Source: Actinomadura citrea
Lineage (GTDB): Bacteria > Actinomycetota > Actinomycetes > Streptosporangiales > Streptosporangiaceae
DNA length: 64,000 nucleotides
Direction of reading: 5' to 3'
Assembly (NCBI RefSeq): GCF_013409045.1
Contig: NZ_JACCBT010000001.1
Span: 2,666,001 to 2,730,000, forward strand
Part shown: positions 27,035 through 35,934 of the stretch, piece after piece
Layout: every line of letters begins with the position of its first letter
Position numbering within the stretch: the stretch's first letter is position 1
The notes under the pieces: model-generated
Seen by the model: only the letters and a program-made list of their open reading frames with translations
Databases searched by the model: none
Told to the model about the DNA's origin: nothing
Position numbers and translations under genes: made by a program

Positions 27035-27874
27035 GTGGATGCGACGTTCGCGCGGGACATGTGGAAGGCCCTGGAGCCGCTGCACGCGGTGACGTACTTC
27101 GCCGAGGAGTGCCGGACGGCCAACAAGGACGTCGGCCTCAAGGGCTTCTGGATGGGTTACTTCGGGAGCCGTGGAGCGCCGCTCGGCCGGGCCTCCGCAG
27201 GGACGATCCAGGCGACCTTCTTCGGCTTCCACCCGGCCCGCGTACGGCGGGCGGTCCCGGACGCGTGGGAGTTCGCGTCCCCCGAGAGCATCCTCGTCGC
27301 CCGGAGCGAGGCGGCAGCGCGCGCCCTTCGCAGGACCTTCCCCGGCATCGAGGACGTGGCGGTCGACGCAGCGCCGCTCCTGCAGGAGGTCGTGATGGCG
27401 GCGGACGCCTCCGGCCGCCCGCTGTTCGCGGCCAACCGTGATCTGCCCCTCCCCGAGAACCCGGTGGAGGCGCTCTGGCAGGCGACCACGTCCTTGCGCG
27501 AGCACCGCGGGGACGGGCACGTCGCCCTTCTCACCGCGGAGGGCCTGAGCGGCTTGGAGGCAAACGTCCTGGCGTGCGCCATGGGGATCGTCCCTCCGGA
27601 GCGGCTACGGGAAAGCCGCGGCTGGTCGCCCGAGGAATGGGACGAGGCGTCCGAGGCACTCGCCCGACGCGGCCTCGTGGCCGAGGCGGAGGCCACCGAA
27701 GCCGGACGCGCTCTGAAAGCGCACATCGAGCAGCGCACCGACGAACTGGCGGCAGCCCCCTACACCGTCCTGGCCGACCCCAGGCCCCTGTACGAGTCGC
27801 TCGTACCGGCCTCCAAGGCCCTGGCGACCGAGATGCCGTTCCCCAACCCCATAGGCCTTCCCCGACTCGCCTAG
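27035..27874 (+). CDS. SCO6745 family protein, unknown function
   Basis: A 279-residue protein that I recognise as the actinobacterial SCO6745 family: MDATFARDMWKALEPLHAVTYF at the start, then GYFGSRGAPLG, TFFGFHP and LREHRGDGHVALLTAEGLSG, with a C-terminal winged-helix-like segment (GWSPEEWDEASEALARRGLV). No catalytic motif is known; a ligand-sensing or DNA-binding role is possible. The GTG start is fixed by family alignment and by a TAACGT box seven bases upstream. It is divergent from the sigma factor and ends seven bases from the convergent FtsH gene. Confidence 0.8.
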   Translation: MDATFARDMWKALEPLHAVTYFAEECRTANKDVGLKGFWMGYFGSRGAPLGRASAGTIQATFFGFHPARVRRAVPDAWEFASPESILVARSEAAARALRRTFPGIEDVAVDAAPLLQEVVMAADASGRPLFAANRDLPLPENPVEALWQATTSLREHRGDGHVALLTAEGLSGLEANVLACAMGIVPPERLRESRGWSPEEWDEASEALARRGLVAEAEATEAGRALKAHIEQRTDELAAAPYTVLADPRPLYESLVPASKALATEMPFPNPIGLPRLA

Positions 27875-27881
27875 GACGTTC

Positions 27882-29954
27882 TCAGAGGCGGGTTTTGGAG
27901 AGGTCCACCTCGCGGATGGTGCGGTCGACGCCGGCGGCGGCGTAGGCGGCGGTCTCGTCGAGGGTCTCGTTCTCCAGGAGGGCGGCGGCCAGGGAGTCCA
28001 GCTTGTCGCGGTGGGTGCGGAGGGTCTCCAGGGCCTCGGCGTAGCACTCGTCGACGATCCGGCGGGCCTCCAGGTCGACGGCGTCCAGGGTGCCCTGGGC
28101 GGCGTACTGGCCCATCGGGTCCGAGCCGTCCGCGGGGAGGATCGACAGGGGGCCGATCTTCTGGGACATGCCCCAGCGGCCCACCATCCCGCGGGCGATC
28201 TTGGTGACCTGCTCCAGATCGCTCTCCGAGCCGGTGGTGATCACGCCGAAGACCAGCTCCTCGGCGGCCATGCCGCCGAGCGCGCCGATGATGCGGCCGC
28301 GCAGGTAGCGCTCGTCGTAGGCGTAGCGGTCGTCGTCGGGGGTGGAGACGGTGACGCCGAGAGCGCGCCCGTGCGGCACGATCGTGATCTTGCGGACGGG
28401 GTCGGCGCCCGGCTGCAGCATGCCGAGCAGGCCGTGCCCGGACTCGTGGTAGGACGTGCGGCGGCGCTCCTCGAACGGCATGACCAGGGAGCGCCGGGTA
28501 CCGAGCTGCACCTTCTCCAGGGCGCTCTGGAGGTCGTCCATGTCCACGGCGCCCTTCTCGCGCTTGACGGCGAGCAGGGCGGCCTCGTTGACCAGGTTGG
28601 CCAGCTCGGCGCCGGTCATCCCGGGCGTCATCCTCGCGATCGAGAGGATGTCGGCGTCGGCGGCGAGCGGGACGTCGCGGGTGTGCACGCCGAGGATCGC
28701 GACGCGGCCGTCCAGGTCGGGCGGGGACACCGCGACCTGCCGGTCGAACCGGCCGGGGCGCATCAGGGCCGGGTCCAGGATGTCGGGACGGTTCGTCGCG
28801 GCGATCACGACGACGCCCTCGGAGCCGGAGAAGCCGTCCATCTCGGTGAGGATCTGGTTGAGGGTCTGCTCGCGCTCGTCGTGCCCGCCCATGCTGGCGC
28901 CGCCGCCGCGCGCCCGCCCGATGGTGTCGATCTCGTCGATGAAGATGATCGAGGGGGCGGTCTTGCGGGCCTCGGTGAACAGCTCGCGGACGCGGGCGGC
29001 GCCGACGCCGACGACCATCTCGATGAACTCCGAGGCGGCCGCGGAGTAGAACGGGACGTCGGCCTCGCCGGCGACGGCGCGGGCGAGCAGCGTCTTGCCG
29101 GTGCCGGGCGCGCCGGTCAGCAGCACGCCGCGGGGGACGCGGGCGCCCATCCGGCGGTACTTGCCGGGGTCCTTGAGGAAGTCGACGATCTCGCTGAGCT
29201 CCGCCTCGACCTCGTCGATGCCGGCGACGTCGGCGAACGTGGCGCGCTTGTCGTCCGCGGCCACGGGTTTGGGGGAGCGGTTGAAGCCGCCCATGAGGCC
29301 GCCCCCGCCGCCGGCCATGCGGCGCTGCAGCCACACCATCACGCCGATCCACAGGCCGACGAACAGCAGGGTCGGCAGCAGCGACAGCAGCAGGTTGGCG
29401 AGCAGGCCGCGGTCCTCGTTGACCGGCTTGGCCTCGACCTCGACGCCCTTCTGCACCATCTCCGTGTAGATCTTGTCGTCGGCGAACGCCGGACGCAGCG
29501 TCTCGAACGAGGAGTAGGTCTTCTCCGCGTGCCCCGGGACCGCCCGCTTGCTCTTCAGCTGGCCCTGGATCTGGTAGCCCTTGGTGTAGACGTCCTTCAC
29601 GTTCCCGGCGGCGACCTGCTGGGTGAACGCCGTGTAGGGGACCGTCACCCGCTCCTTCTGGCCGGTGAGGTGCATGGAGACGTAGCTCAGCCCGAAGACG
29701 GCGAGCAGCAGCGCCCAGAAGACCGCGTTGTTCCGGTTCGGCTTCCACCCGCCCCCGCGCAGGCCGCGCGCCCGCTTGTCCCTCCGGTCGGGCACGCCCT
29801 CGGCGCGCCAGGGCTGGTCGGGGTCGCTGCGGGGCGGCACCGACTGGCGTCTGCTGGGCTCGGCCGTGCCGGAGTGATGCGCGCCGGCGTTCGGCGGCGT
29901 CCCGTTCGGTCGCGGTGTCCCGTTGGGCTGTGGCGCGGGTCGCTGGTCCGGCAC
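27882..29954 (-). CDS. FtsH-type ATP-dependent zinc metalloprotease (second-type paralogue)
   Basis: About 690 residues. A Pro/Asn/Arg-rich cytoplasmic N-terminus (about 70 residues), two membrane helices (near residues 78-97 and 185-210) around a periplasmic-type domain, the AAA+ domain with Walker A GAPGTGKT, Walker B IIFIDEID and the second region of homology, then the M41 protease with zinc motif HESGH (canonical HEAGH) and the third ligand in TGSESDLEQ. It degrades membrane and regulatory proteins. The usual actinobacterial ftsH neighbours (hpt, folE) are absent, so this is probably a second FtsH. Start uncertain: GTG 29954 has GGGGAG nine bases upstream; ATG 29963 and TTG 29975 are alternatives. 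Confidence 0.88.
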   Translation of the reverse strand: MPDQRPAPQPNGTPRPNGTPPNAGAHHSGTAEPSRRQSVPPRSDPDQPWRAEGVPDRRDKRARGLRGGGWKPNRNNAVFWALLLAVFGLSYVSMHLTGQKERVTVPYTAFTQQVAAGNVKDVYTKGYQIQGQLKSKRAVPGHAEKTYSSFETLRPAFADDKIYTEMVQKGVEVEAKPVNEDRGLLANLLLSLLPTLLFVGLWIGVMVWLQRRMAGGGGGLMGGFNRSPKPVAADDKRATFADVAGIDEVEAELSEIVDFLKDPGKYRRMGARVPRGVLLTGAPGTGKTLLARAVAGEADVPFYSAAASEFIEMVVGVGAARVRELFTEARKTAPSIIFIDEIDTIGRARGGGASMGGHDEREQTLNQILTEMDGFSGSEGVVVIAATNRPDILDPALMRPGRFDRQVAVSPPDLDGRVAILGVHTRDVPLAADADILSIARMTPGMTGAELANLVNEAALLAVKREKGAVDMDDLQSALEKVQLGTRRSLVMPFEERRRTSYHESGHGLLGMLQPGADPVRKITIVPHGRALGVTVSTPDDDRYAYDERYLRGRIIGALGGMAAEELVFGVITTGSESDLEQVTKIARGMVGRWGMSQKIGPLSILPADGSDPMGQYAAQGTLDAVDLEARRIVDECYAEALETLRTHRDKLDSLAAALLENETLDETAAYAAAGVDRTIREVDLSKTRL

Positions 29955-29977
29955 GTGTCGCATCTCCCCGTACAACG

Positions 29978-30024
29978 CGCCCCGGAGACCGGGGCGATCA
30001 GGTGTTCCCGAGCCCTGGGGGGCT
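29978..30024 (-). terminator. Tandem hairpins between modA and ftsH
   Basis: GAGCCC-N4-GGGCTC (30009-30024) and CGCCCCGG-AGA-CCGGGGCG (29978-29996, exact 8-bp stem) lie downstream of modA and just upstream of ftsH. They probably terminate modA; the second could also affect ftsH initiation. Confidence 0.5.
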
Positions 30025-30067
30025 CCGGGGAGGTAAACGGAAGTCGGCCCCTATCCGTTCCCCCGGG

Positions 30068-30847
30068 TCACTGGGGAGCGGCGGGTGTGACGAATCCGTA
30101 CTTGTTGAACAGCCGCTGCGCGTCGGGTGTGACCAGCCAGGCCACGAACGCGTTCGCGGCGTCCTCGTGGCCGCTGTCGCGGACGACCGCGGCGGGGAAG
30201 GACGCCGTGACGTTCTGGTTCGCCGGGATGGGCACGCTGCTCGCCGCGATCCCGGCCGAGTTCAGGTCGGTGACGAAGACGATGCCCGCGTCGGCCTCGC
30301 CGGCGCGGACCCGGTCCAGGACCGCCCGTGCGCCAATCTCCTCGCTGCTCCACCGGACGGTCACGCCCGCCTTGGCGAGGACCTGGCGGGTGTAGCGGCC
30401 GACGGGGACCGTCCCGGCGCCGACGACCACCCGCAGGCCCGGCCGCGCCAGGTCCCGCAGGTCCCGGATCCGGCGGGGGTTGCCCGGCCCGACCGCGATC
30501 GTGAGCGCGTCGCGGGCGATGACGCGGCGGCGCCCGCCCAGGTACTCGTCGGCCTCGTCCATGCTCGGCCCGTCGGCCGTCACCAGGACGTCGGCGGGCT
30601 CGTGCTCGGCGAGGCGGTCGGCGATCTCCGGCGTCCCGCCGAACGCGAACCGCAGCCTGACGCCCGGGTTCTGCTGGTGGTAGGCCTCCCCGATCTCGCC
30701 GAGCACCTCCGTCATCGACGAGGTCGCGAGGACGGTGAGCGTCGCCGGCCCGGAGGGGCCGCCGCAGCCCGCGCCGAGGGCGGGCAGGACGAACGCCGCG
30801 AGCAGCGCGGACGCGCGAAGGCGCCGCCGGTGGGGGGAAACGGGCAT
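30068..30847 (-). CDS. modA: Molybdate-type ABC transporter substrate-binding lipoprotein
   Basis: A 259-residue periplasmic-binding-type lipoprotein: signal peptide with lipobox LGAGC (cysteine near residue 28), then a ModA-family fold (LTVLATSSMTEVLGEIGEAY, PADVLVTADGPSMDEAD, VGAGTVPVGRYTRQVL, ADAGIVFVTDL). It should bind molybdate or tungstate. No permease (modB) or ATPase (modC) gene is adjacent, so it is either an orphan receptor or serves a transporter elsewhere. A TAGGAT box eight bases before the ATG may be a near-leaderless promoter. Divergent from ung. Confidence 0.88.
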   Translation of the reverse strand: MPVSPHRRRLRASALLAAFVLPALGAGCGGPSGPATLTVLATSSMTEVLGEIGEAYHQQNPGVRLRFAFGGTPEIADRLAEHEPADVLVTADGPSMDEADEYLGGRRRVIARDALTIAVGPGNPRRIRDLRDLARPGLRVVVGAGTVPVGRYTRQVLAKAGVTVRWSSEEIGARAVLDRVRAGEADAGIVFVTDLNSAGIAASSVPIPANQNVTASFPAAVVRDSGHEDAANAFVAWLVTPDAQRLFNKYGFVTPAAPQ

Positions 30848-30961
30848 TTGATCTCATCCTAGGGCCGGGGGGTTCGGAGTCCCTGGATTCGGCCCTGGCG
30901 TGTCAGAGGCCCGCACTAGTGTTCCGGGCAACTGGAGATCACGTTTCTCGGAGGCCCGACG

Positions 30962-31636
30962 ATGTCCCTCGACCTGATGGAACTGCTGCCCGGCGACTGG
31001 CGCGAGCGGCTCGACCCGCTGCTCGATCCGATCGGCACCGCCGCACTGGGCGCGTTCGTCGCGGGGGAGTACGCCGGGCAGACCGTCTACCCGCCGCGCG
31101 AGGACCTGTTCAACGCGTTCCGGCACTGCCCGTTCGACAGCGCCCGGGTCCTGATCCTCGGGCAGGACCCCTACCACGGCCCCGGCCAGGCGCACGGGCT
31201 CAGCTTCAGCGTGCGCGAGGGCGTGCGGCTCCCCCCGTCGCTGCGCAACATCTACAAGGAGCTGGCGTCCGATCTCGGCGTCCCCGCGCCGGTGTCCGGC
31301 GACCTGACCCGCTGGGCCGACCAGGGCGTGCTGCTGCTGAACGCGGTGCTGACCGTCCGGGGCGGCGAGGCGGGCTCGCACGCGGGCAAGGGCTGGGAGG
31401 ACTTCACCGACGCCGCGATCCGCGCGCTGAACGACAAGAGCGAGCGCGTCGTGTTCGTCCTCTGGGGCGCCTACGCCCGTAAGAAGGCCCGACTGATCAC
31501 CGGTCCCCAGCACACCGTGATCGAGTCGGCGCACCCGAGCCCGCTCAGCGCCAAGAAGTTCTTCGGGACGCGCCCGTTCAGCGCCGTCAACAAGGCCCTC
31601 GTCGACGCCGGCCGCGCCGAGATCGACTGGGCCTAG
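30962..31636 (+). CDS. ung: Uracil-DNA glycosylase (family 1)
   Basis: A 224-residue UDG that removes uracil from DNA to start base-excision repair. Motif A is GQDPYHGPGQAHG with the catalytic Asp69; the uracil-binding LLLNAVLTV and the leucine-loop HPSPLSAKKFFG (catalytic His) are intact. Length is normal for the family. GGAGG lies eight bases before the ATG. Followed by an imperfect hairpin at 31652 and a membrane protein gene. Confidence 0.97.
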   Translation: MSLDLMELLPGDWRERLDPLLDPIGTAALGAFVAGEYAGQTVYPPREDLFNAFRHCPFDSARVLILGQDPYHGPGQAHGLSFSVREGVRLPPSLRNIYKELASDLGVPAPVSGDLTRWADQGVLLLNAVLTVRGGEAGSHAGKGWEDFTDAAIRALNDKSERVVFVLWGAYARKKARLITGPQHTVIESAHPSPLSAKKFFGTRPFSAVNKALVDAGRAEIDWA

Positions 31637-31651
31637 CCGGTCGTCTCACCC

Positions 31652-31687
31652 CCGCGGGGGAGCGGTGGGCCCGCTCTCCCTCCGCGG
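31652..31687 (+). terminator. Possible ung terminator
   Basis: An imperfect hairpin (CCGCGGGGGAGCG paired with CGCTCTCCCTCCGCGG, with bulges) begins 15 bases after the ung stop. Weak evidence. Confidence 0.35.
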
Positions 31688-31727
31688 CGGGAGGCGCGGG
31701 GCGGGCGGCCCGGTGGATCGTCGGTCC

Positions 31728-32759
31728 ATGACCCTTTCCGTTCACCGGCCCGCCGGGCGGACGCTCGCCGCGCACGGCGGCCCGGGGCGCGCGCGCCTGG
31801 CCGTCTGCGCGGCGACGATCGCCGCGTGCGTCCCCTACCTCACCATCAAGATCGCGTGGCTCTCGGGCAGCACCGTCGGCTGGAGCGACGCCGCCGCGGC
31901 CGAGGGTTCCGCGCTGTACGTGGGCAACGCGATCACCCTCGGCATGGACGCGGCGGCCGTGCTGGTGGCGGCGGCGTTCACCTTCCGCTGGGGGCGCCGG
32001 ATCCCGGCATGGCTGGTGCTGGCGCCGATCTGGGTCGCGGTCGGCCTGCTCGCGCCGATCGTCCTCGCCGTCCCGCTCGGGACCCTCCTGCAGACGTTCT
32101 TCTCGTCCGAGCCGCTCATGGGCGATGACAACGCGCTCCAGGGCTGGGTGTACGGCGTCGTCTACTCGGGCTTCACCATGCAGGGCCTCGGCTTGCTGAC
32201 GGCGTTCGTCCTGTACGCGCGCGACCGGTGGCCGCGCACGTTCGAGATCCGCACCAGGAGCGTCCCCGAGGGCCCGTCCCACTCGCTGCAGGTGCTCCTG
32301 GCCCGCGGGGCGGTGGTCCCGGCCGCGGTCTTCGCGGCCGTGCAGCTGTTCTGGGCGTTCGGAGGGACGGCGGGCCTCCACGGCCACGAGGCCGCCGACC
32401 GCAACCTGGCCCAGCAGTTGGCCGATGGCGTCGAGGGCCTGCTGGCCGTCGCCGCCGCGGCCGCGCTCGTGCTGATCGTCCGGCGCGCGGGCCGCCCGGG
32501 CCGGTTCGTGGTGCCGCTGGCCGTCGCCTGGGCCGGTTCCGGCACCATGTTCGCGGCGTCCCTCTACGGGCTGCTCGTGGTGCTCGGCCGGCCGGGCTTC
32601 CTGGCGCCGGACGCCGCCTCGGCCACGGGCCTGGTCGCCCTCGCCGGGGTGCTCGCCGGGCTCGTCACCGGCCTCACCGGCGCCTTCCTGCTGGCCGAGG
32701 GCCAGAGCGCTCTGGCCGGAGGTCAGAGCGCCAGGCCGACCGCCAGCAGCACGCCGTAG
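31728..32759 (+). CDS. Polytopic membrane protein, unknown function
   Basis: A 343-residue protein with about eight hydrophobic helices (first near residues 25-45, last ATGLVALAGVLAGLVTGLTG near the C-terminus). No transporter signature or charged catalytic residues within helices were recognised. The upstream frame to 31665 is unlikely because this ATG gives a normal N-terminus before the first helix. Its last 37 bases overlap the 3' end of menA on the opposite strand. Function unknown. Confidence 0.65.
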   Translation: MTLSVHRPAGRTLAAHGGPGRARLAVCAATIAACVPYLTIKIAWLSGSTVGWSDAAAAEGSALYVGNAITLGMDAAAVLVAAAFTFRWGRRIPAWLVLAPIWVAVGLLAPIVLAVPLGTLLQTFFSSEPLMGDDNALQGWVYGVVYSGFTMQGLGLLTAFVLYARDRWPRTFEIRTRSVPEGPSHSLQVLLARGAVVPAAVFAAVQLFWAFGGTAGLHGHEAADRNLAQQLADGVEGLLAVAAAAALVLIVRRAGRPGRFVVPLAVAWAGSGTMFAASLYGLLVVLGRPGFLAPDAASATGLVALAGVLAGLVTGLTGAFLLAEGQSALAGGQSARPTASSTP

Positions 32760-33595
32760 GCGATCTGCAGCCGGCCGGTCTCGCCGAGCACCGGGATCAG
32801 GGCGGGGCCGACCGCGCCGTTCAGCACCTTCTGCGTCGGCGGCAGCGACAGCGGCGCCGCCAGCAGAGCGAGCAGCGCCCACGGGTGCGGCGCCGCCAGG
32901 GCCAGGACGAACATGAACGGCAGCGCGGTGCACGCCGCGTACAGGATCCGGGTCCAGCGGTCGCCCAGCAGGACGGCGAGGGTCCGCTTGCCCGACTCCC
33001 GGTCGGTGGGGATGTCCCGCAGGTTGTTGGCGACGAGCATCCCGCACGCCAGCAGCCCGATCGGGACCGCTGCCGCCCACGCCTCCCACGGCAGCTCCTC
33101 GATCTGGACGTAGGTCGTCCCCACGACGGCGACCAGGCCGAAGAAGACGAACACCGAGACCTCGCCCAGCGCGCGGTAGCCGTACGGCGTCTTGCCGCCC
33201 GTGTAGAACCAGGCGGCGAGGATCGCGAACGCGCCGACGAGCAGCAGCCACCACGTCGTCACGGCGGCCAGGACGAGCCCGGCCACGGCGGCGACGAGGA
33301 AGCAGCCGAGCGCGGCGGCCAGCACCTGCCTGGGCGGGGCGGCCTTCGACCCGACGAGCCGCAGCGGCCCGACGCGGTCCTCGTCGGTGCCGCGGATGCC
33401 GTCGCTGTAGTCGTTGGAGTAGTTCACCCCGATCTGCAGCACGAGGGCGACGACGGCGGCGAGGACGCCGCGCCACCAGACGGGGTCGCCCTCGCCCGCC
33501 GCGACGCCGGTGCCGACGACGACGGGAACGAGGGACGCGGGCAGGGTGCGGGGCCGGGATCCGGCGACCCATTGGGAGAGCGTGGCCACAGTCAC
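32723..33595 (-). CDS. menA: 1,4-dihydroxy-2-naphthoate polyprenyltransferase
   Basis: A 290-residue UbiA-superfamily membrane enzyme that attaches the isoprenoid tail in menaquinone synthesis. The two Asp-rich motifs are NYSNDYSDGIRGTDEDR near residues 58-74 and NNLRDIPTDRESGKRTLAV near 193-211; about nine membrane helices. The other men genes are not in the window. It starts with GTG, 28 bases downstream of the MFS gene on the same strand, so the two may be co-transcribed. Confidence 0.93.
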   Translation of the reverse strand: MTVATLSQWVAGSRPRTLPASLVPVVVGTGVAAGEGDPVWWRGVLAAVVALVLQIGVNYSNDYSDGIRGTDEDRVGPLRLVGSKAAPPRQVLAAALGCFLVAAVAGLVLAAVTTWWLLLVGAFAILAAWFYTGGKTPYGYRALGEVSVFVFFGLVAVVGTTYVQIEELPWEAWAAAVPIGLLACGMLVANNLRDIPTDRESGKRTLAVLLGDRWTRILYAACTALPFMFVLALAAPHPWALLALLAAPLSLPPTQKVLNGAVGPALIPVLGETGRLQIAYGVLLAVGLAL

Positions 33596-33623
33596 CGCTT
33601 GTTCTCGTGGGACGACAGGGGGA

Positions 33624-35273
33624 CTAGCGCTTCGATTCTTCCCGATGAAGATCAGTGCTCGGGCGCAGCCGCAGTGCGGGCCCGAGCCCGAGGGCGAGGA
33701 TCGCCGCGGTGGTCAGGGCCGCGTTCCTGGTGGCGGCGGCGAGGCTGGCGTCCGCGGCGTGCGCCTCGGCGGCCAGCCCCGGCGTGTCGTGCAGATCACG
33801 CCCGGAGGTCCCGGCGCTGTGGCGCAGGTCGTGGGCGAGGGCCGCCCGCCGCTCCGGGCTCAGCGACGATCCCGCCAGCCGGTCGGTCATCGCGTGCCCG
33901 AGGCTGGTCGCGAACACCGTCCCGATCGCGGCGATGCCGAGTGCCGCGCCGACCTGCCGGGCCGTCGACTGGGTGCCGGACGCCTGGCCCGACTGCGCGG
34001 GCGGGACGTCCGCGAGCGAGACGTTCGCCAGCTGCGCCGACGTCAGGCCGAGGCCCAGCCCGTACAGCAGCATCCACGGCGCGAGACCGAGCCCGCCCGT
34101 CGTCGCGGAGACGGTGAGGGCCAGCCCGAGGACCGCGGCGACCTCCAGGACCAGGCCGATCTGCACGACGCGGTGGGGGCCGCGCCTGTCGGCGAGCCTG
34201 CCCGCGGACCCGCCGGACACGAACGCGCCGACGGCCAGCGGCAGGATCGCCAGGCTGATCTGCAGCGGGTTGGTGCCGTGCACGCCCAGCAGGAACAGCG
34301 GAAGGACGAACAGCAGCCCGAGCTCGCCGACGTTGATCAGCGCCGAGGTCAGGTTGCCGCGCCGGAAGTTGGGGATGCGGAACAGCGCCAGGTCGAGCAT
34401 CACCGGCCGGCCCGCCGTCGCCCGGGACCGCTCGACCACGACCAGCGCCGCGATCAGCACGGCGCCGAGCGCCAGGACCACGGGGACGGGGGACGTGGCG
34501 GCCTCCGGCCAGTGGAACCCGCCGACGGTGAACGGGCGCGTCGCGGTCCACCAGCCGTACGTCTGCCCCTCGATGATCCCCCAGACCAGCGCGCCGAGGC
34601 CGAGGGCGGCCAGCGCGCCGCCCACCCAGTCGATCTCGCGCCGCGCGCCGCCCGGCAGGGGCGAGCGCGTCTCGGGCATGAACCGCAGCGCCCCGGCGAT
34701 CAGGACGGCGCCGAGCGGCAGGTTCACCCCGAACGCCCACCGCCAGCCGCCGCCGGTGGCCAGCGCGCCGCCCGCGAGCGGCCCGAGCGCCGCCATGCCG
34801 CTGATCATCGAGCCCCAGACGCCGAAGGCGACGGCCCGGTCCCGCCCGGTGAACACCGCGTTCACCGTGGACAGCGTCGCCGGCATGAGCATCGAGGCGC
34901 CGATGCCCTGCAGCGCCCGCGCGCCGATCAGGGCGGCGCCGCCGGGGGCCAGCGCGACGGCGAGGCTCGCCGCCGCGAACACCGTCACCCCGAGCACGAA
35001 CATCCGACGGCGCCCGACCAGGTCGCCCAGCCGCCCGAACGGGATGAGCAGCGCGGCGAACACCAGCGAGTACACCGAGGTCGCCCACTCCGCACCCGAG
35101 GTGGAAAGGCCCAGGTCGGAGACGATCCGGGGCAGCAGCACGCCCATGATCGTGGCGTCCACGACGACCAGCGAGACGCCGAGGCTCATCACGACCAGGC
35201 CGAGCCGGCGGTGCCGGACGGAGGGCGCCGGTGCGGCTGCACGGGGCGGCGTCAGGAAAGTGGACTCGGGCAC
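33624..35273 (-). CDS. MFS transporter, DHA2 (14-helix drug:H+ antiporter) family
   Basis: About 549 residues with 14 predicted membrane helices. Motif A is GRLGDLVGRRRMFVLG, motif B/C features are ALQGIGASMLMPATLSTVN and GPLAGGALATGGGWRWAFGVNLPLG, typical of EmrB/QacA-type exporters. It likely expels drugs or toxic metabolites; substrate unknown. The start is uncertain (TTG 35282 or GTG 35273; GGAGG lies between them). No regulator is adjacent apart from the CGNR protein further upstream. Spacing suggests a CGNR-GNAT-MFS-menA transcription run. Confidence 0.9.
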   Translation of the reverse strand: MPESTFLTPPRAAAPAPSVRHRRLGLVVMSLGVSLVVVDATIMGVLLPRIVSDLGLSTSGAEWATSVYSLVFAALLIPFGRLGDLVGRRRMFVLGVTVFAAASLAVALAPGGAALIGARALQGIGASMLMPATLSTVNAVFTGRDRAVAFGVWGSMISGMAALGPLAGGALATGGGWRWAFGVNLPLGAVLIAGALRFMPETRSPLPGGARREIDWVGGALAALGLGALVWGIIEGQTYGWWTATRPFTVGGFHWPEAATSPVPVVLALGAVLIAALVVVERSRATAGRPVMLDLALFRIPNFRRGNLTSALINVGELGLLFVLPLFLLGVHGTNPLQISLAILPLAVGAFVSGGSAGRLADRRGPHRVVQIGLVLEVAAVLGLALTVSATTGGLGLAPWMLLYGLGLGLTSAQLANVSLADVPPAQSGQASGTQSTARQVGAALGIAAIGTVFATSLGHAMTDRLAGSSLSPERRAALAHDLRHSAGTSGRDLHDTPGLAAEAHAADASLAAATRNAALTTAAILALGLGPALRLRPSTDLHREESKR

Positions 35274-35321
35274 GACCTCCAAGATATGGCCGGATCGCCC
35301 GTGCGCCTCACCGACCCCTGG

Positions 35322-35882
35322 CTAGGGGCCCGTCCCGTCCGGCGGGGCGCTGATGTCGGTGTGCAGCCGGATCTGCCGGACGGGCTCGCCCATGTCGAGC
35401 GTCCGGGACGTCCCGTCGGGCGCCCACCCGGCCGAACCGAGGAACGTCCGCGTCACCTCGTCGCCCTCGAACACCCAGGAGACCAGGGTGGTGAAGCCGT
35501 CCTCGCGGAGCAGGTCCACGGTGGCGGCGAGCAGCCGGCTGCCGTGCCCGGCGCGCGTGTGCAGCGGGTCGACCAGCAAGGTGATCAGCTCGGCGGCGCC
35601 GTCCGGGTCGAGGTCGGCGTCCTCGGCCGGGGCGTGCGCGGCGAAGCCCACGACGATGTCGGAGGCCACCGCGACCAGGAGCCGGTGCCGCGGGCTCGGA
35701 GGCGCCGTGGCCGCCTCCGCCCACCTGTCGCGCCATCGCTCCACCGCGGTGTCGCCGGTCACCTGGCTGAGGACGTCCGCCGGCAGCAGGTCGCCGTAAC
35801 CGTGCCGCCACGCCCGCACCTGGATGTCGGCGACGGCGGCCGCGTCCGCGCGCCGCGCGGGCCGCACCCCCACATCCGCCAT
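35322..35882 (-). CDS. GNAT family N-acetyltransferase
   Basis: A 186-residue acetyl-CoA-dependent acyltransferase fold. The N-terminus VGVRPARRADAAAVADIQVR is a typical GNAT beginning, and the acetyl-CoA loop is LLVDPLHTRAGHGSRLLAAT (family motif Q/RxxGxG/A, here R-A-G-H-G-S). Substrate unknown. It lies 48 bases upstream of the MFS gene and 52 bases downstream of the CGNR gene on the same strand; a resistance function is conceivable from this company. Confidence 0.85.
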   Translation of the reverse strand: MADVGVRPARRADAAAVADIQVRAWRHGYGDLLPADVLSQVTGDTAVERWRDRWAEAATAPPSPRHRLLVAVASDIVVGFAAHAPAEDADLDPDGAAELITLLVDPLHTRAGHGSRLLAATVDLLREDGFTTLVSWVFEGDEVTRTFLGSAGWAPDGTSRTLDMGEPVRQIRLHTDISAPPDGTGP

Positions 35883-35934
35883 GCCGTGCTCACGTCCTCT
35901 CGCCGGGATCCCGGCCCACCCTAGCGAGCGCCGG

